Shown: one piece after another, positions 33,461 to 41,062 of the stretch
How the letters are laid out: each line of letters begins with the position of its first letter
Numbering within the stretch: position 1 is the first letter of the stretch
Origin: an uncultured Treponema sp.
GTDB taxonomy: Bacteria > Spirochaetota > Spirochaetia > Treponematales > Treponemataceae
Length of the DNA: 64,000 nucleotides
Reading direction: 5' to 3'
Assembly: GCF_934725225.1 (NCBI RefSeq)
Contig: NZ_CAKVAM010000003.1
Location: forward strand, 310,001-374,000
The notes under the pieces: model-generated
The model's input: the letters and a program-made list of their open reading frames with translations, nothing else
Told to the model about the DNA's origin: nothing
Database searches by the model: none
Made by a program: the position numbers and the translations under genes

Positions 33461-33718
33461 TTACTCTGCAACTGGAGCAGAAGCATCGCTAGCTTCTGGA
33501 GCTTCGCTTTGAACAGAACTTGTGTTTTCATTTTCCACAGAGCTAGAATCTTCTTGCAAATGAGCTTCTGATGTTGTCGCACTGTCTAACTGTTCTTGAA
33601 CAGCAGGTGTAGTTTCTTGTACAGAAGAGGCTTCTTTTTTAGTTCCCACACAAGAGAACATCATTGCGGCAAATCCAACCATTGATACAGCGATAAAAGT
33701 TTTTGTTGTTGTTTTCAT
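33461..33718 (-). CDS. Small Ser/Glu-rich lipoprotein
   Basis: 85 residues. The signal ends in AAMMFSC, a lipobox. The mature part is almost only Ser, Glu, Gln, Thr, Ala and Val, ending SDASAPVAE, and is probably unfolded. GGAGG precedes the ATG at 33718. It lies 31 bp after the fasciclin-like gene. Role unknown. Confidence 0.72.
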   Translation of the reverse strand: MKTTTKTFIAVSMVGFAAMMFSCVGTKKEASSVQETTPAVQEQLDSATTSEAHLQEDSSSVENENTSSVQSEAPEASDASAPVAE

Positions 33719-33749
33719 ATTTTCCTCCAGATTATTCCAAATCGATTTT

Positions 33750-34316
33750 TTATTTTGCAAGAACTAAAGAAGCTTCTTCGCTAAAGTTGTTTGCAAGGCG
33801 AAGAACTGAAACCTTGTCGTCCGAGCTGTCTGCAAGACTTGCAACTTCAACATTGTTTATAAGAATAGCAGAATCCTTTACTTCAACAGGAAGTGTTTTT
33901 CCCGAAAGAGTCTGAACAGAACTCTTTGTCTCAAGGTTTTCCTTTGTAAGCTTTTCAGGAACTATATAGTCAGAAATATTCTGGACAATTTTTTCTGTAT
34001 CGGCAATTGCGTCAATTGGAGCAAGAACTGTAACGCCAGAATCAGAATCAACATCCTTTACTTTGTCTGAAGAATTTTTAAGAATATTGGCGAATACTTT
34101 TATTCCATCAACTTCCTCAATCGACTTTGAGATTTCCTGAGCGGAAAGAGTCTTGTCATCCGCGTTTTCTGAAACAGACTCCTGATTTGCGCTTGCCTCA
34201 ACGTTCGCATTTGTGCTAAGCTCGCCGAGTGCCGATGAAGAAGGATTGAATTCCTGCGCAAAAACCGCAGCCGCAACCAATGCCGATACACCCAAAGTTA
34301 AAACTGTCTTTTTCAT
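33750..34316 (-). CDS. Periplasmic fasciclin (FAS1)-like protein
   Basis: 188 residues with a signal peptide ending VFAQ. The motif VTVLAPIDAIAD and the later YIVPEKLTKENL and TLSGKTLPVEVKDS are the FAS1 landmarks. FAS1 domains mediate adhesion or ligand binding. AAGGG before 34316 sets the start; the frame stays open to 34505 without another ribosome site. Likely co-transcribed with the small lipoprotein. Confidence 0.75.
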   Translation of the reverse strand: MKKTVLTLGVSALVAAAVFAQEFNPSSSALGELSTNANVEASANQESVSENADDKTLSAQEISKSIEEVDGIKVFANILKNSSDKVKDVDSDSGVTVLAPIDAIADTEKIVQNISDYIVPEKLTKENLETKSSVQTLSGKTLPVEVKDSAILINNVEVASLADSSDDKVSVLRLANNFSEEASLVLAK

Positions 34317-34483
34317 AAAATTACCCTTGCCAAAAATCAGACGGATTTTCTGACGGACTTTGACGCACAAGCATCTATTCCGTTCCCCTCTCTGCTTTTG
34401 ACACTGCCATAGTAGAATTCGTGTTTCAAGATTTTCTCTCGGAATTGTCAAGATTGTGTGAAGATTTTGAAGAAATGGAAAAA

Positions 34484-34520
34484 TAAAAAAAGCAGCCTCC
34501 GTCACAAGACAGAAGCTGCC
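34484..34520 (-). terminator. Minus-strand terminator
   Basis: GCAGCCTCCGTC (34492-34503) pairs imperfectly with GACAGAAGCTGC (34508-34519). The A-rich run at 34481-34490 becomes a T run on the minus strand. Confidence 0.6.
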
Positions 34521-34584
34521 TGAAAAATCGAATCCGTGTGAGCAAACTCCTCAACACGCAACCAATCCCACCACAAAAATAACT

Positions 34585-34680
34585 TAGGGCATGGAAGCCC
34601 GAAGTTCCAAAATGCGGGTTGAGCGTGTCGAAACCACATTTTGGAATGAGCGTGAGCGAAGGCTGGAACGCCAGACGGCG
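34585..34680. repeat. GC-rich hairpin with TTGAGC-TGTCG core
   Basis: TTCCAAAATG pairs with CATTTTGGAA around TTGAGCGTGTCGAAA (34619-34633). A region of GC-rich imperfect repeats follows (GGCGGCGGG against CCGCCGCCGG, to 34720). Confidence 0.6.
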
Positions 34681-34727
34681 GCGGGTGGAATGTAACGAAG
34701 TGAAATGCAACCGCCGCCGGAAGCTCT

Positions 34728-34770
34728 GCAAACCTAACGGTTTGCTACCGAGTTTTCTTACGAAAACTCG
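34728..34770. repeat. Paired hairpins GCAAACC / CGAGTTTTC
   Basis: GCAAACC-TAAC-GGTTTGC (34728-34745) and CGAGTTTTC-TTAC-GAAAACTCG (34749-34770), both perfect. Related hairpins lie at 18385-18403, 35903-35926, 36015-36056, 39427-39444 and 50091-50115. Confidence 0.75.
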
Positions 34771-34884
34771 CACAACAATCGGAACATCGCACAGATTCTT
34801 TGTGCTCCATGCAGCACAATTCATAACACGCAACCACTACGACTGGACACTCAAAAAACTTGAATTTTAAAGCAGCCTTGCGCG

Positions 34885-34953
34885 AGCGTTCCACACACAG
34901 CGGAACGAGCTTTCCATACACCATGGAACGGACGTTCCACAGGCAATGGAACG
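34885..34953. repeat. Three tandem 23-bp palindromes
   Basis: Units at 34885-34907, 34908-34930 and 34931-34953, each with TTCC(A) and (T)GGAACG arms around a variable seven-base centre. They are contiguous without spacers and lie 58 bp beyond the aldo-keto reductase stop. Confidence 0.75.
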
Positions 34954-35011
34954 CCCGTTATACATTTAGTCGCCGCATCTCATGCAACGTTTAAACTTGC
35001 CCACGCCTTCC

Positions 35012-35875
35012 CTACCCGTGGATTTTCCAGCCGTTTATCATTTTTACAAACGCAGGGTCGTGGTGGTTCACGATTTCGCTGTGTCCGATGTCGAGCGCGG
35101 CGATTTTTTTCATGTCGTCCGAAGAAAGCTCAAAATCCCACACGTTGAAATTCTCCACAATTCGCTCCTTGTGAACGGACTTTGGAATCACGACAACTCC
35201 GCGCTGAATGTTCCACCGCAAAATCACCTGCGCTGCAGTTTTTCCGTGGCTAGTGGCAATTTCCGCCAAAACTGGATTCTTGAAAATCTCGTGCTTTCCT
35301 TCCGCAAAAGGTCCCCACGCCTCTGGCACAACGCCGTAATTCTTCATGTTTTCAAGCGCGCCAGGCTGCTGGAAGAACGGATGAAGCTCCACCTGATTCA
35401 CCGCCGGAATCACGTCAAAGTTCTCGCAAAGGTCAGCGAGCCGGTCGGGATACATATTGCTCACGCCGACTGCGCGGATTTTTCCTTCCTTATACAATTC
35501 AATCATCGCGCGGTAAGAGCCGTAATAGTCGCCGAACGGCTGATGAAAAAGATAAAGGTCAAGATATTCAAGCCCAAGTTTTTTGAGCGAAACTGCAAAC
35601 GCCTTTTTCGCGTTCTCGTAGCCAAAATCCTGAACCCACAGCTTCGTCGTAACAAAAAGTTCCTCGCGCTTCACAATTCCGTCAGAAACCGCACGGGCAA
35701 TCGCACGTCCAACCGACTCCTCGTTCTGATAAGCCGCCGCCGTGTCAATCAGCCGGTAGCCCGCGCAAATCGCGTCATAAACCGCCTGCTCCGTAACATT
35801 TTCGTCCGGCACCTGAAACACGCCGAAACCAAGCATTGGCATTTTTACGCCGTTGTTCAACTTTACGTAGTCCAT
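35012..35875 (-). CDS. Aldo-keto reductase
   Basis: 287 residues of the 2,5-diketogluconate-reductase type. GFGVFQVPDE, GYRLIDTAAAYQNEESVG (Asp/Tyr of the tetrad), LFVTTKLWV (Lys) and YLDLYLFHQPFG (His) are visible. C-terminal VIPKSVHKERIVEN binds NADPH. It reduces small aldehydes or ketones in the cytoplasm. GGAGG in ATGGAGGCTTGTATG marks the second ATG (35875) as start. It is the likely member of the LysR-type regulon through the motif at 36101-36147. Confidence 0.92.
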   Translation of the reverse strand: MDYVKLNNGVKMPMLGFGVFQVPDENVTEQAVYDAICAGYRLIDTAAAYQNEESVGRAIARAVSDGIVKREELFVTTKLWVQDFGYENAKKAFAVSLKKLGLEYLDLYLFHQPFGDYYGSYRAMIELYKEGKIRAVGVSNMYPDRLADLCENFDVIPAVNQVELHPFFQQPGALENMKNYGVVPEAWGPFAEGKHEIFKNPVLAEIATSHGKTAAQVILRWNIQRGVVVIPKSVHKERIVENFNVWDFELSSDDMKKIAALDIGHSEIVNHHDPAFVKMINGWKIHG

Positions 35876-35892
35876 ACAAGCCTCCATATTTA

Positions 35893-35985
35893 TATATTTG
35901 CGCGAGTTTCAGTTTTCTGAAACTCGTTAAGTGAGCAAAGCGAACGACGCATTTTTACGCCATTGTTCAATGTAACAAAATCCAT
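35893..35985 (-). pseudogene. 5' stub of a second aldo-keto reductase
   Basis: GGAGGAAAT and ATG at 35985 begin a frame MDFVTLNNGVKM that parallels the intact gene's MDYVKLNNGVKM. After 12 codons the reductase sequence stops. The frame runs through a hairpin (CGAGTTTCAG/CTGAAACTCG, 35903-35926) and ends at a TAA immediately before the intact gene's ribosome site. It looks like a duplicated start region interrupted by repeat sequence. Confidence 0.7.
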
Positions 35986-36014
35986 ATTTCCTCCAAAATT
36001 AAAAATTTCTTGTC

Positions 36015-36056
36015 GCAACCTGCGGTTGCTTACCGAGTTTGCAAAAAGCAAACTCG
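36015..36056. repeat. Paired hairpins, second copy
   Basis: GCAACC-TGC-GGTTGC (36015-36029) and CGAGTTTGC-AAAAA-GCAAACTCG (36034-36056). Same order and spacing as 34728-34770. Confidence 0.7.
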
Positions 36057-36100
36057 CATAACTCTTAGATTATGTAGCAAATATAATTCTCCACAGAAAA

Positions 36101-36147
36101 AATGTACAATACAACTTTCTTTTGCTCGGTATCAGTTTTGTTTATAG
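36101..36147 (-). promoter_or_regulatory. Shared LysR-type promoter motif, copy 1 (aldo-keto reductase)
   Basis: On the minus strand it reads CTATAAACAAAACTGATACC and continues GAGCAAAAGAAAGTTGTATT. It is the most diverged of six copies; the others are at 45071, 45898, 52947, 57587 and 59809. Confidence 0.65.
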
Positions 36148-36167
36148 CTGGTATTTTTTTTATTCGT

Positions 36168-36872
36168 CTATAATGCTGCAACATTCGCTTCCGCGATCCG
36201 CATTGTCTTGTATTCCATTCCGTCGGGCGAGACCGCATCGCGCAGCTTGAGTGTGCCGCTTATTGTGATTTTCTGGCCTGGTTCAATGCCGGGAACTTTT
36301 GCGCTTTCAAATTCGAGCCCCTGCGCGCAGCACGCAAGAACGTCTGTTATTATGCAGTAGTCGTGCCGTCCGTAAGGCTCATTGTCGTAAAAAGTTTCAA
36401 AAGTTCCAGTCATTCGGATTGTTTTTCCCTCGTATTTTTCAGGCTCCACAACAAGCTGGAAAATAAACGCATAAGCAAGGTCGGCGTTCATTTTTGAAAG
36501 GTCAAGCTCAACGTCAGTTTTGGGCGCGGAGATTTCCTCAAAGCTGCTTCCGTAATAGTCGTAGGTTGATGAAGAGGAAGTTTGAGCTGAGCCGCTGGAA
36601 TTTTGCTCTTCTCCGTTTGAATAAGATGAATCAGTGCTTTGCGATGAATCATTTTCCGTGCCGCTGCCGTAGCTGTAGTAATTGTCATAATTGCCGGAAC
36701 TGGCATTCTGCTGCCGGTTGTCAGAGGATGATTCTTCCTTAATTTTTTCTTCTATTATATTAGCAACTTTGTTCTGTTTTGGAACTCCGCCTGCGCTGTA
36801 GGATTTTTTCGCCGAGCATGACAAAACGGCAAGCAAAATCAAAATCAAAGCGGCAGTCTGAATCTTTTTCAT
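36168..36872 (-). CDS. Lipoprotein with DUF1980/OB-like C-terminal domain, zinc locus
   Basis: 234 residues. The signal ends LAVLSC, a lipobox. A Ser/Asn/Tyr-rich linker (residues 30-120) leads to a compact domain with KYEGKTIRMTGTF, DYCIITDVLACCAQGLEFE and GQKITISGTLKLR. That pattern recalls the C-terminal domain of YcgQ/TIGR03943 proteins, which accompany zinc genes; the Cys-Cys pair could bind metal. GGGAGG fixes the start at 36872, overlapping the permease stop by 4 bp. Confidence 0.7.
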   Translation of the reverse strand: MKKIQTAALILILLAVLSCSAKKSYSAGGVPKQNKVANIIEEKIKEESSSDNRQQNASSGNYDNYYSYGSGTENDSSQSTDSSYSNGEEQNSSGSAQTSSSSTYDYYGSSFEEISAPKTDVELDLSKMNADLAYAFIFQLVVEPEKYEGKTIRMTGTFETFYDNEPYGRHDYCIITDVLACCAQGLEFESAKVPGIEPGQKITISGTLKLRDAVSPDGMEYKTMRIAEANVAAL

Positions 36873-37705
36873 AAAAACCTCCCGGCAACGCAATGCAGAA
36901 CAAAAATCATTATGTCGATTATCACGATTGTGGCTCCAACCGGCGTTGAAAGAACAATCGAAATCATAATTCCCAGGAACGACGAGAAAGCTCCAAGCGC
37001 GGCGGAATAAATCACTGTGGACTTGAAGCTTTTCATAACGCGCATTGAGCTTAAAGGCGGAAAAACAAGAATCGCCGTTATCAGAAGCGAGCCTACAAGA
37101 TTCATCGCAAGCACAATCACAACGGCTGTAATCACGGCAATTAAAATGTCGTAGGCTGGCGCAAATTTGTCTTCCGTGCGCAAAAAGTCCGGGTCAAAAG
37201 TCGCTGAAAAAATTCTGTTGTAGAAAAAGACGAACGCGGCAATCGTAACGCAGGAAATGAGGACTGAGACTGCGACCTTGCCTTTTGTGAGCGTGAGAAT
37301 CGAGGTTGAGCCGAAAAGCGTTGTGCAGACATCGCCTGAGACATTCGCCGAAGTTGAAAATACGTTCATCACAAGATAGCCGAACGCAAGCGCGCCCACG
37401 GAAATCATCGCAATCAGCGAGTCAGACTGCACTTTCCTTTTTTTGTCCATACAAAGAAGAAAAATCGCGCAAAGAACCGTAACCGGAATTGTAAAAAGGC
37501 TGTCGCTCACAAGCTTCATAGTAACGGCAACCGCATACGCTCCGAACGCGGCGTGCGAAAGTCCGTCTCCAATAAGCGAGTAGCGGCGAAGGACAAGAAC
37601 AGTTCCCAGAAGCGACGCGCACAAAGAAACCAGAACGCCGACAATCAGCGCATAGCGAACAAACGAAAATGAAAGGTAATAAGAAAGTTTTTCAAGAATT
37701 TCCAT
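36869..37705 (-). CDS. znuB: Zinc/manganese ABC transporter permease
   Basis: 278 residues, about eight membrane helices. The family pattern is clear: VLRRYSLIGDGLSHAAFGAYAV near residue 40 and LVGSLLITAILVFPPLSSM in the second half. With ZnuC and the ZnuA-ZinT protein it forms an ABC-3 type importer. Confidence 0.9.
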   Translation of the reverse strand: MEILEKLSYYLSFSFVRYALIVGVLVSLCASLLGTVLVLRRYSLIGDGLSHAAFGAYAVAVTMKLVSDSLFTIPVTVLCAIFLLCMDKKRKVQSDSLIAMISVGALAFGYLVMNVFSTSANVSGDVCTTLFGSTSILTLTKGKVAVSVLISCVTIAAFVFFYNRIFSATFDPDFLRTEDKFAPAYDILIAVITAVVIVLAMNLVGSLLITAILVFPPLSSMRVMKSFKSTVIYSAALGAFSSFLGIMISIVLSTPVGATIVIIDIMIFVLHCVAGRFL

Positions 37706-37730
37706 CGAAGTCTCCAGTATTTCCAGTTTT

Positions 37731-38429
37731 TCAGCCGCGTTTTATGTCTGCTTTTTTAGACGATGAGTTTTTGCAAAAATCCACGCGGCTTTCAAACTGA
37801 ACTTTTCCGCCTCTGAACGAAAGAATGTGCGATGCGTAATCAAGGCAGTCCAAATCGTGGCTCACCATTACAACGGAAAGCCCTTCATTGTTGAGCTTTT
37901 CCAAGATGGCGTAGAATTCCTTTGCGGCGGCAGGGTCAAGCGCAGAAACAGGCTCGTCAAGAAAAATCAGTTTTTTTGCGGCGCACAATGCTCGCGCAAG
38001 AAGAGTTCTCTGCTGCTGTCCGCCTGAAAGTTCCGTAAAACGCCTATGCGAAAGGGAAGCGATTCCGACTTTTTCCATCTGCTCGTCCGCAATCAGTTTC
38101 TGCGCTTTTCCGTAAAAAGGCCGGTTTTTAAACTGCCCGAGCGTTCCAGAAAGCACAATCTCGCGTACGGAAGCCGGAAAATCTGCGCTAACAGAAAGTT
38201 TCTGCGGAAGATAGCCGGTCTCGTTTTTGCAAAGTCCGTCTCCGAACAAAAATTCTCCGCTGATTTTTTTCTGAAGCCCAACAAGCGTTCTCATAAGGGT
38301 TGTTTTTCCGCTTCCGTTTTCGCCAAGAATGCAAACGTAGCTTCCTTTTTCCACTGTAAAACTCACCGGCGGCGAAACTGCCTTTCCGTCATATCCGACC
38401 ACAAGATTCTCGCAAGAAATGTACGCCAT
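37731..38429 (-). CDS. znuC: Zinc/manganese ABC transporter ATPase
   Basis: 232 residues. Walker A GENGSGKTTL, Q-loop GYLPQ, signature LSGGQQQRTLLARAL, Walker B KLIFLDEPVSALD and the switch His (VSHDLDCL). Its order with the permease and the metal-binding protein shows a metal importer. Confidence 0.92.
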   Translation of the reverse strand: MAYISCENLVVGYDGKAVSPPVSFTVEKGSYVCILGENGSGKTTLMRTLVGLQKKISGEFLFGDGLCKNETGYLPQKLSVSADFPASVREIVLSGTLGQFKNRPFYGKAQKLIADEQMEKVGIASLSHRRFTELSGGQQQRTLLARALCAAKKLIFLDEPVSALDPAAAKEFYAILEKLNNEGLSVVMVSHDLDCLDYASHILSFRGGKVQFESRVDFCKNSSSKKADIKRG

Positions 38430-38439
38430 TTTTTTCTCC

Positions 38440-39267
38440 TCAGCAGTTTTTCCATAAGTCTATAAATTCAAGCATGAACTGCTGGATTCCGCCGAACCAT
38501 TTCTGCTGAAAACGGCAGGCGTTTTTTCCTATGTAGCGGAAGTGCCAGCATTCCCAGCGGTAGCCGGTAACATCTTCATAGCCTTTTGGAAACGAAAGAG
38601 ACCAGCCATAATCTGCGGCGTTTTTATAGACCCATTGCCCCATTTGAGTCTTGTCAAAGTCATCAGAAATCGAGCCGAAATCAACCGCCGTTCCAAGCTG
38701 ATGCTGGCTTGTTCCAGGGCGCGCGCTTTCGCGTTCAGCTTGTTCAAGTCCGTCCGCGCTTACGTAGTGGTTAAAAAGATTTTCCTGGTAAGAATAAGAG
38801 CGGTAGGCGGAGCTTACCAAAAGCCTGATTCCGTCATTTAACGCCGCCTGCGCCATTTCATTCAAAGCGGTATAAGCTTCCGGGCGGATTTTCATTCCGG
38901 CTTTGTTCAGGTCAAAGAGGCTGTTCTTTTCCAAAGAAACCAAGTCTTTCGGCACGTAGGAGGAAGGCACGGCGTGGTTTTTGTCAATTAAAAAGAAAAG
39001 GCTTTTGCCGTCCGCACGGAATGTCTTTTCCTCCTCAAGAATCTCGTGAAGGTCTTTTAAAAATTCCGCCTTGTTTTCTTCTGTAACACAAATGGCTTCT
39101 TTTGCTCTGCCTGACATTTTCTGAAAAACTCTGTCGAACTTTTCTTCTTCCGCAGATGAAATTTTTGCAGCCGGTTTAAAAGGCTGTGCATAAGATTTTT
39201 TCGCGCAGCCTGCAAGACAAAAAATTCCTGCAACCGCAAAAATCTCAAAAAGTGTTTTTTTAGTCAT
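38440..39267 (-). CDS. M15 D-alanyl-D-alanine carboxypeptidase-like lipoprotein
   Basis: 275 residues. A lipobox (CLAGC) follows the signal. The VanY-type zinc site is complete: SAYRSYSYQENLF, GTSQHQLGTAVDFGS (His, Asp), WECWHFRY (last His). It trims peptidoglycan stem peptides. It is 10 bp upstream of znuC and shares that operon, so it is probably induced when zinc is scarce. The ATG at 39267 is preceded by GAGG. Confidence 0.85.
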   Translation of the reverse strand: MTKKTLFEIFAVAGIFCLAGCAKKSYAQPFKPAAKISSAEEEKFDRVFQKMSGRAKEAICVTEENKAEFLKDLHEILEEEKTFRADGKSLFFLIDKNHAVPSSYVPKDLVSLEKNSLFDLNKAGMKIRPEAYTALNEMAQAALNDGIRLLVSSAYRSYSYQENLFNHYVSADGLEQAERESARPGTSQHQLGTAVDFGSISDDFDKTQMGQWVYKNAADYGWSLSFPKGYEDVTGYRWECWHFRYIGKNACRFQQKWFGGIQQFMLEFIDLWKNC

Positions 39268-39339
39268 AAGAAACCTCATTTTTAGACAAAAAATTTCAAG
39301 AAAAAGGAGGCGCAGGTTTTATTTTACGAAACCGACGCA

Positions 39340-39460
39340 AAAAGTTGCAGCGGTCATTTCGACAGGCTCAATGGCCGGACGAACTCAATGACCACCGCAA
39401 CCAAATTTTTACAAGAAAACTCGTCAGCAAACCGTCAGGTTTGCCGTGCTTCTATCCCTA
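39340..39460. repeat. Repeat block between the ZnuA-type gene and the M15 gene
   Basis: Contains the core TTTCGACAGGCTCAA (39357-39371) inside a GGTCATT/AATGACC hairpin, the hairpin GCAAACC-GTCA-GGTTTGC (39427-39444) and an end ATCCCTAAG. It is a diverged mixture of the element families seen elsewhere. Confidence 0.55.
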
Positions 39461-39465
39461 AGCTG

Positions 39466-41025
39466 TTAGTTCAAGGCTTCTTTCAGAACGGAAAGGTTTT
39501 CTGTCATTGTGCCAAGATAGTTTTTTCCGCCCTTTATGTCCTTCTGGTTCACAGACTGCAATGAGTCCATCTTCAGAACTTTCTGGTTCTTTTTTGATGT
39601 GTTCTGAATTACAGTGCGCGCGATTTTTCCGTTTGAATTTTCGATTGTAAGAACGCTTCCAAGCCCAAGCTCGTCAACCTTCTTTGCAAGGAAAATCACA
39701 GTCTCAAAGCTGGCCTCGCTTTCCGCACTGCATCCGACAAAAGCCGCATAATATTTAAGGCCGTAGTCGTCAGCAAGATAGCGGAACGGGAATCTGTCGC
39801 CAAAAAGAATTGTCTTGAACTTTGAGGAAGCTACAGTTTCAGAATATTTTTTGTCCAAAGCGTTGAGTTTTTCAACATAGTTCTTTGCGTTAGCCGCGTA
39901 AACAGAAGCGTTTTCCGGGTCGAGCTTTTCAATCTGGGAAGCAATCGCGTTTGTCAAAACTTCTGCATTCTTGACAGAAAGCCAGACGTGCTCGTCGTAT
40001 TCAACCTCGTCATGCTCGTGATGATGGCCGTGCTCGTCTCCGTCCTCATCGTGGCTGTGTCCGTGTCCTGCCAAATGCTCGCAGATTTCCTCGCCGCTCA
40101 TGCTTGCAGGGAAGAATGTCGGGAAAGAATTTTCCGGGTCAACAATCGCGTCAAAGCTCTCGTTGCTCATTCTGATGTGGAAATGCTCCGCAGCTGCTGG
40201 CTCAATCATGTGGTCGTTGAATTCAATGAAAAGCGGCGCGTCTGACTTCTTGTTTTTTGCGACAAAACGGTACATTGCGGCCTTTGTTCCTGTTGACCAG
40301 TTCTGAATGTAAAATCCGACATTTTTGTACTTTGAGCTTACTTTTCTTCCGTCAGCATAGGTGAATTCGATTTTGTCTTTCTTTATGCTGATTTTTGAGA
40401 TGTCAGTTTTGTATCCTTTCTGATAGTAAGCCTTGTATTCTTCGGCTGTCATTTTTCCGGATTCAGCCTTTTCCTCAAAAGCCTCGTCCAGTGTTCCGTC
40501 AAGCGCAAGAGGATAAGCCGACTGCCATTCGCCTGCCCAGTCAGAAAGATTTCTGCTTTTAACCTCGATGTCCTCAAAAGTTGAGACCTCCTTGCCGTGG
40601 TCGTGGGGATGGCCTTCTTCGCCGTGGTTATGTTCAGTTTCCTGCATTCCTTCCACAACTTCCTCTTCCTTTACGCGCTCGCCAAGAACTTCCATCATGT
40701 TGATTGGAACAAGATTCTTGTTCTTCGCTTCCTTTAGAACTCCGCTAACCCAGCCGTCGCTCTCGCCGCCAACGTAGATGAACATATCGCTTGCGGAAAT
40801 TTTCGCGATGTCGGAAAAACTCGGCTGGAACGAATGAAGGTCAGTCCCCTTGTCAAGAAGAAGCGTAAGGTCAAAGTCTTTCGCCTTGTCTCCAAGAATC
40901 TCGCGGCACCAGTCGTACTGCGGAAAAGTCGTGCAGACAATTGATTTTTTTTCTGCAGAAAACGCGCCTGCCGTTCCAAAGGCAAACATCGCTCCTAAAG
41001 CCAAAAATTTCGTTATCTTTTTCAT
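39466..41025 (-). CDS. znuA: ZnuA-type zinc-binding protein with an inserted ZinT domain
   Basis: 519 residues, far longer than a plain ZnuA (about 310). Signal peptide 1-24. The first ZnuA lobe (28-125) has H64 in DLHSFQPS. A His-rich stretch (130-143) leads into a complete ZinT domain (about 148-318) with WAGEWQSAYPL, H272, H281 and H283 (HFHIRM). A second His-rich stretch (321-338) returns to the ZnuA fold at H346 (DEHVWLS). Streptococcal AdcA carries ZinT at its C-terminus; here it sits in the flexible zinc loop. GGAGA precedes the ATG. Confidence 0.92.
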   Translation of the reverse strand: MKKITKFLALGAMFAFGTAGAFSAEKKSIVCTTFPQYDWCREILGDKAKDFDLTLLLDKGTDLHSFQPSFSDIAKISASDMFIYVGGESDGWVSGVLKEAKNKNLVPINMMEVLGERVKEEEVVEGMQETEHNHGEEGHPHDHGKEVSTFEDIEVKSRNLSDWAGEWQSAYPLALDGTLDEAFEEKAESGKMTAEEYKAYYQKGYKTDISKISIKKDKIEFTYADGRKVSSKYKNVGFYIQNWSTGTKAAMYRFVAKNKKSDAPLFIEFNDHMIEPAAAEHFHIRMSNESFDAIVDPENSFPTFFPASMSGEEICEHLAGHGHSHDEDGDEHGHHHEHDEVEYDEHVWLSVKNAEVLTNAIASQIEKLDPENASVYAANAKNYVEKLNALDKKYSETVASSKFKTILFGDRFPFRYLADDYGLKYYAAFVGCSAESEASFETVIFLAKKVDELGLGSVLTIENSNGKIARTVIQNTSKKNQKVLKMDSLQSVNQKDIKGGKNYLGTMTENLSVLKEALN

Positions 41026-41062
41026 TTTTTTTCTCCAATAAAATCCAAAATATTTTGCAAGA

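Larger units (their letters stand above)
34317..35011. other. 695-bp repeat-filled gap
   Basis: No gene is supported. From left to right it holds a minus-strand terminator (34484-34520), a GC-rich hairpin element with the TTGAGC-TGTCG core (about 34585-34680), a GCAAACC/CGAGTTTTC hairpin pair (34728-34770), and three 23-bp palindromes (34885-34953). Confidence 0.65.

Noticed and set aside
34982..35920. 312-codon frame antisense to the aldo-keto reductase
   Set aside because: Arg/His/Leu-rich composition, no ribosome site, and a clear conserved enzyme on the other strand.
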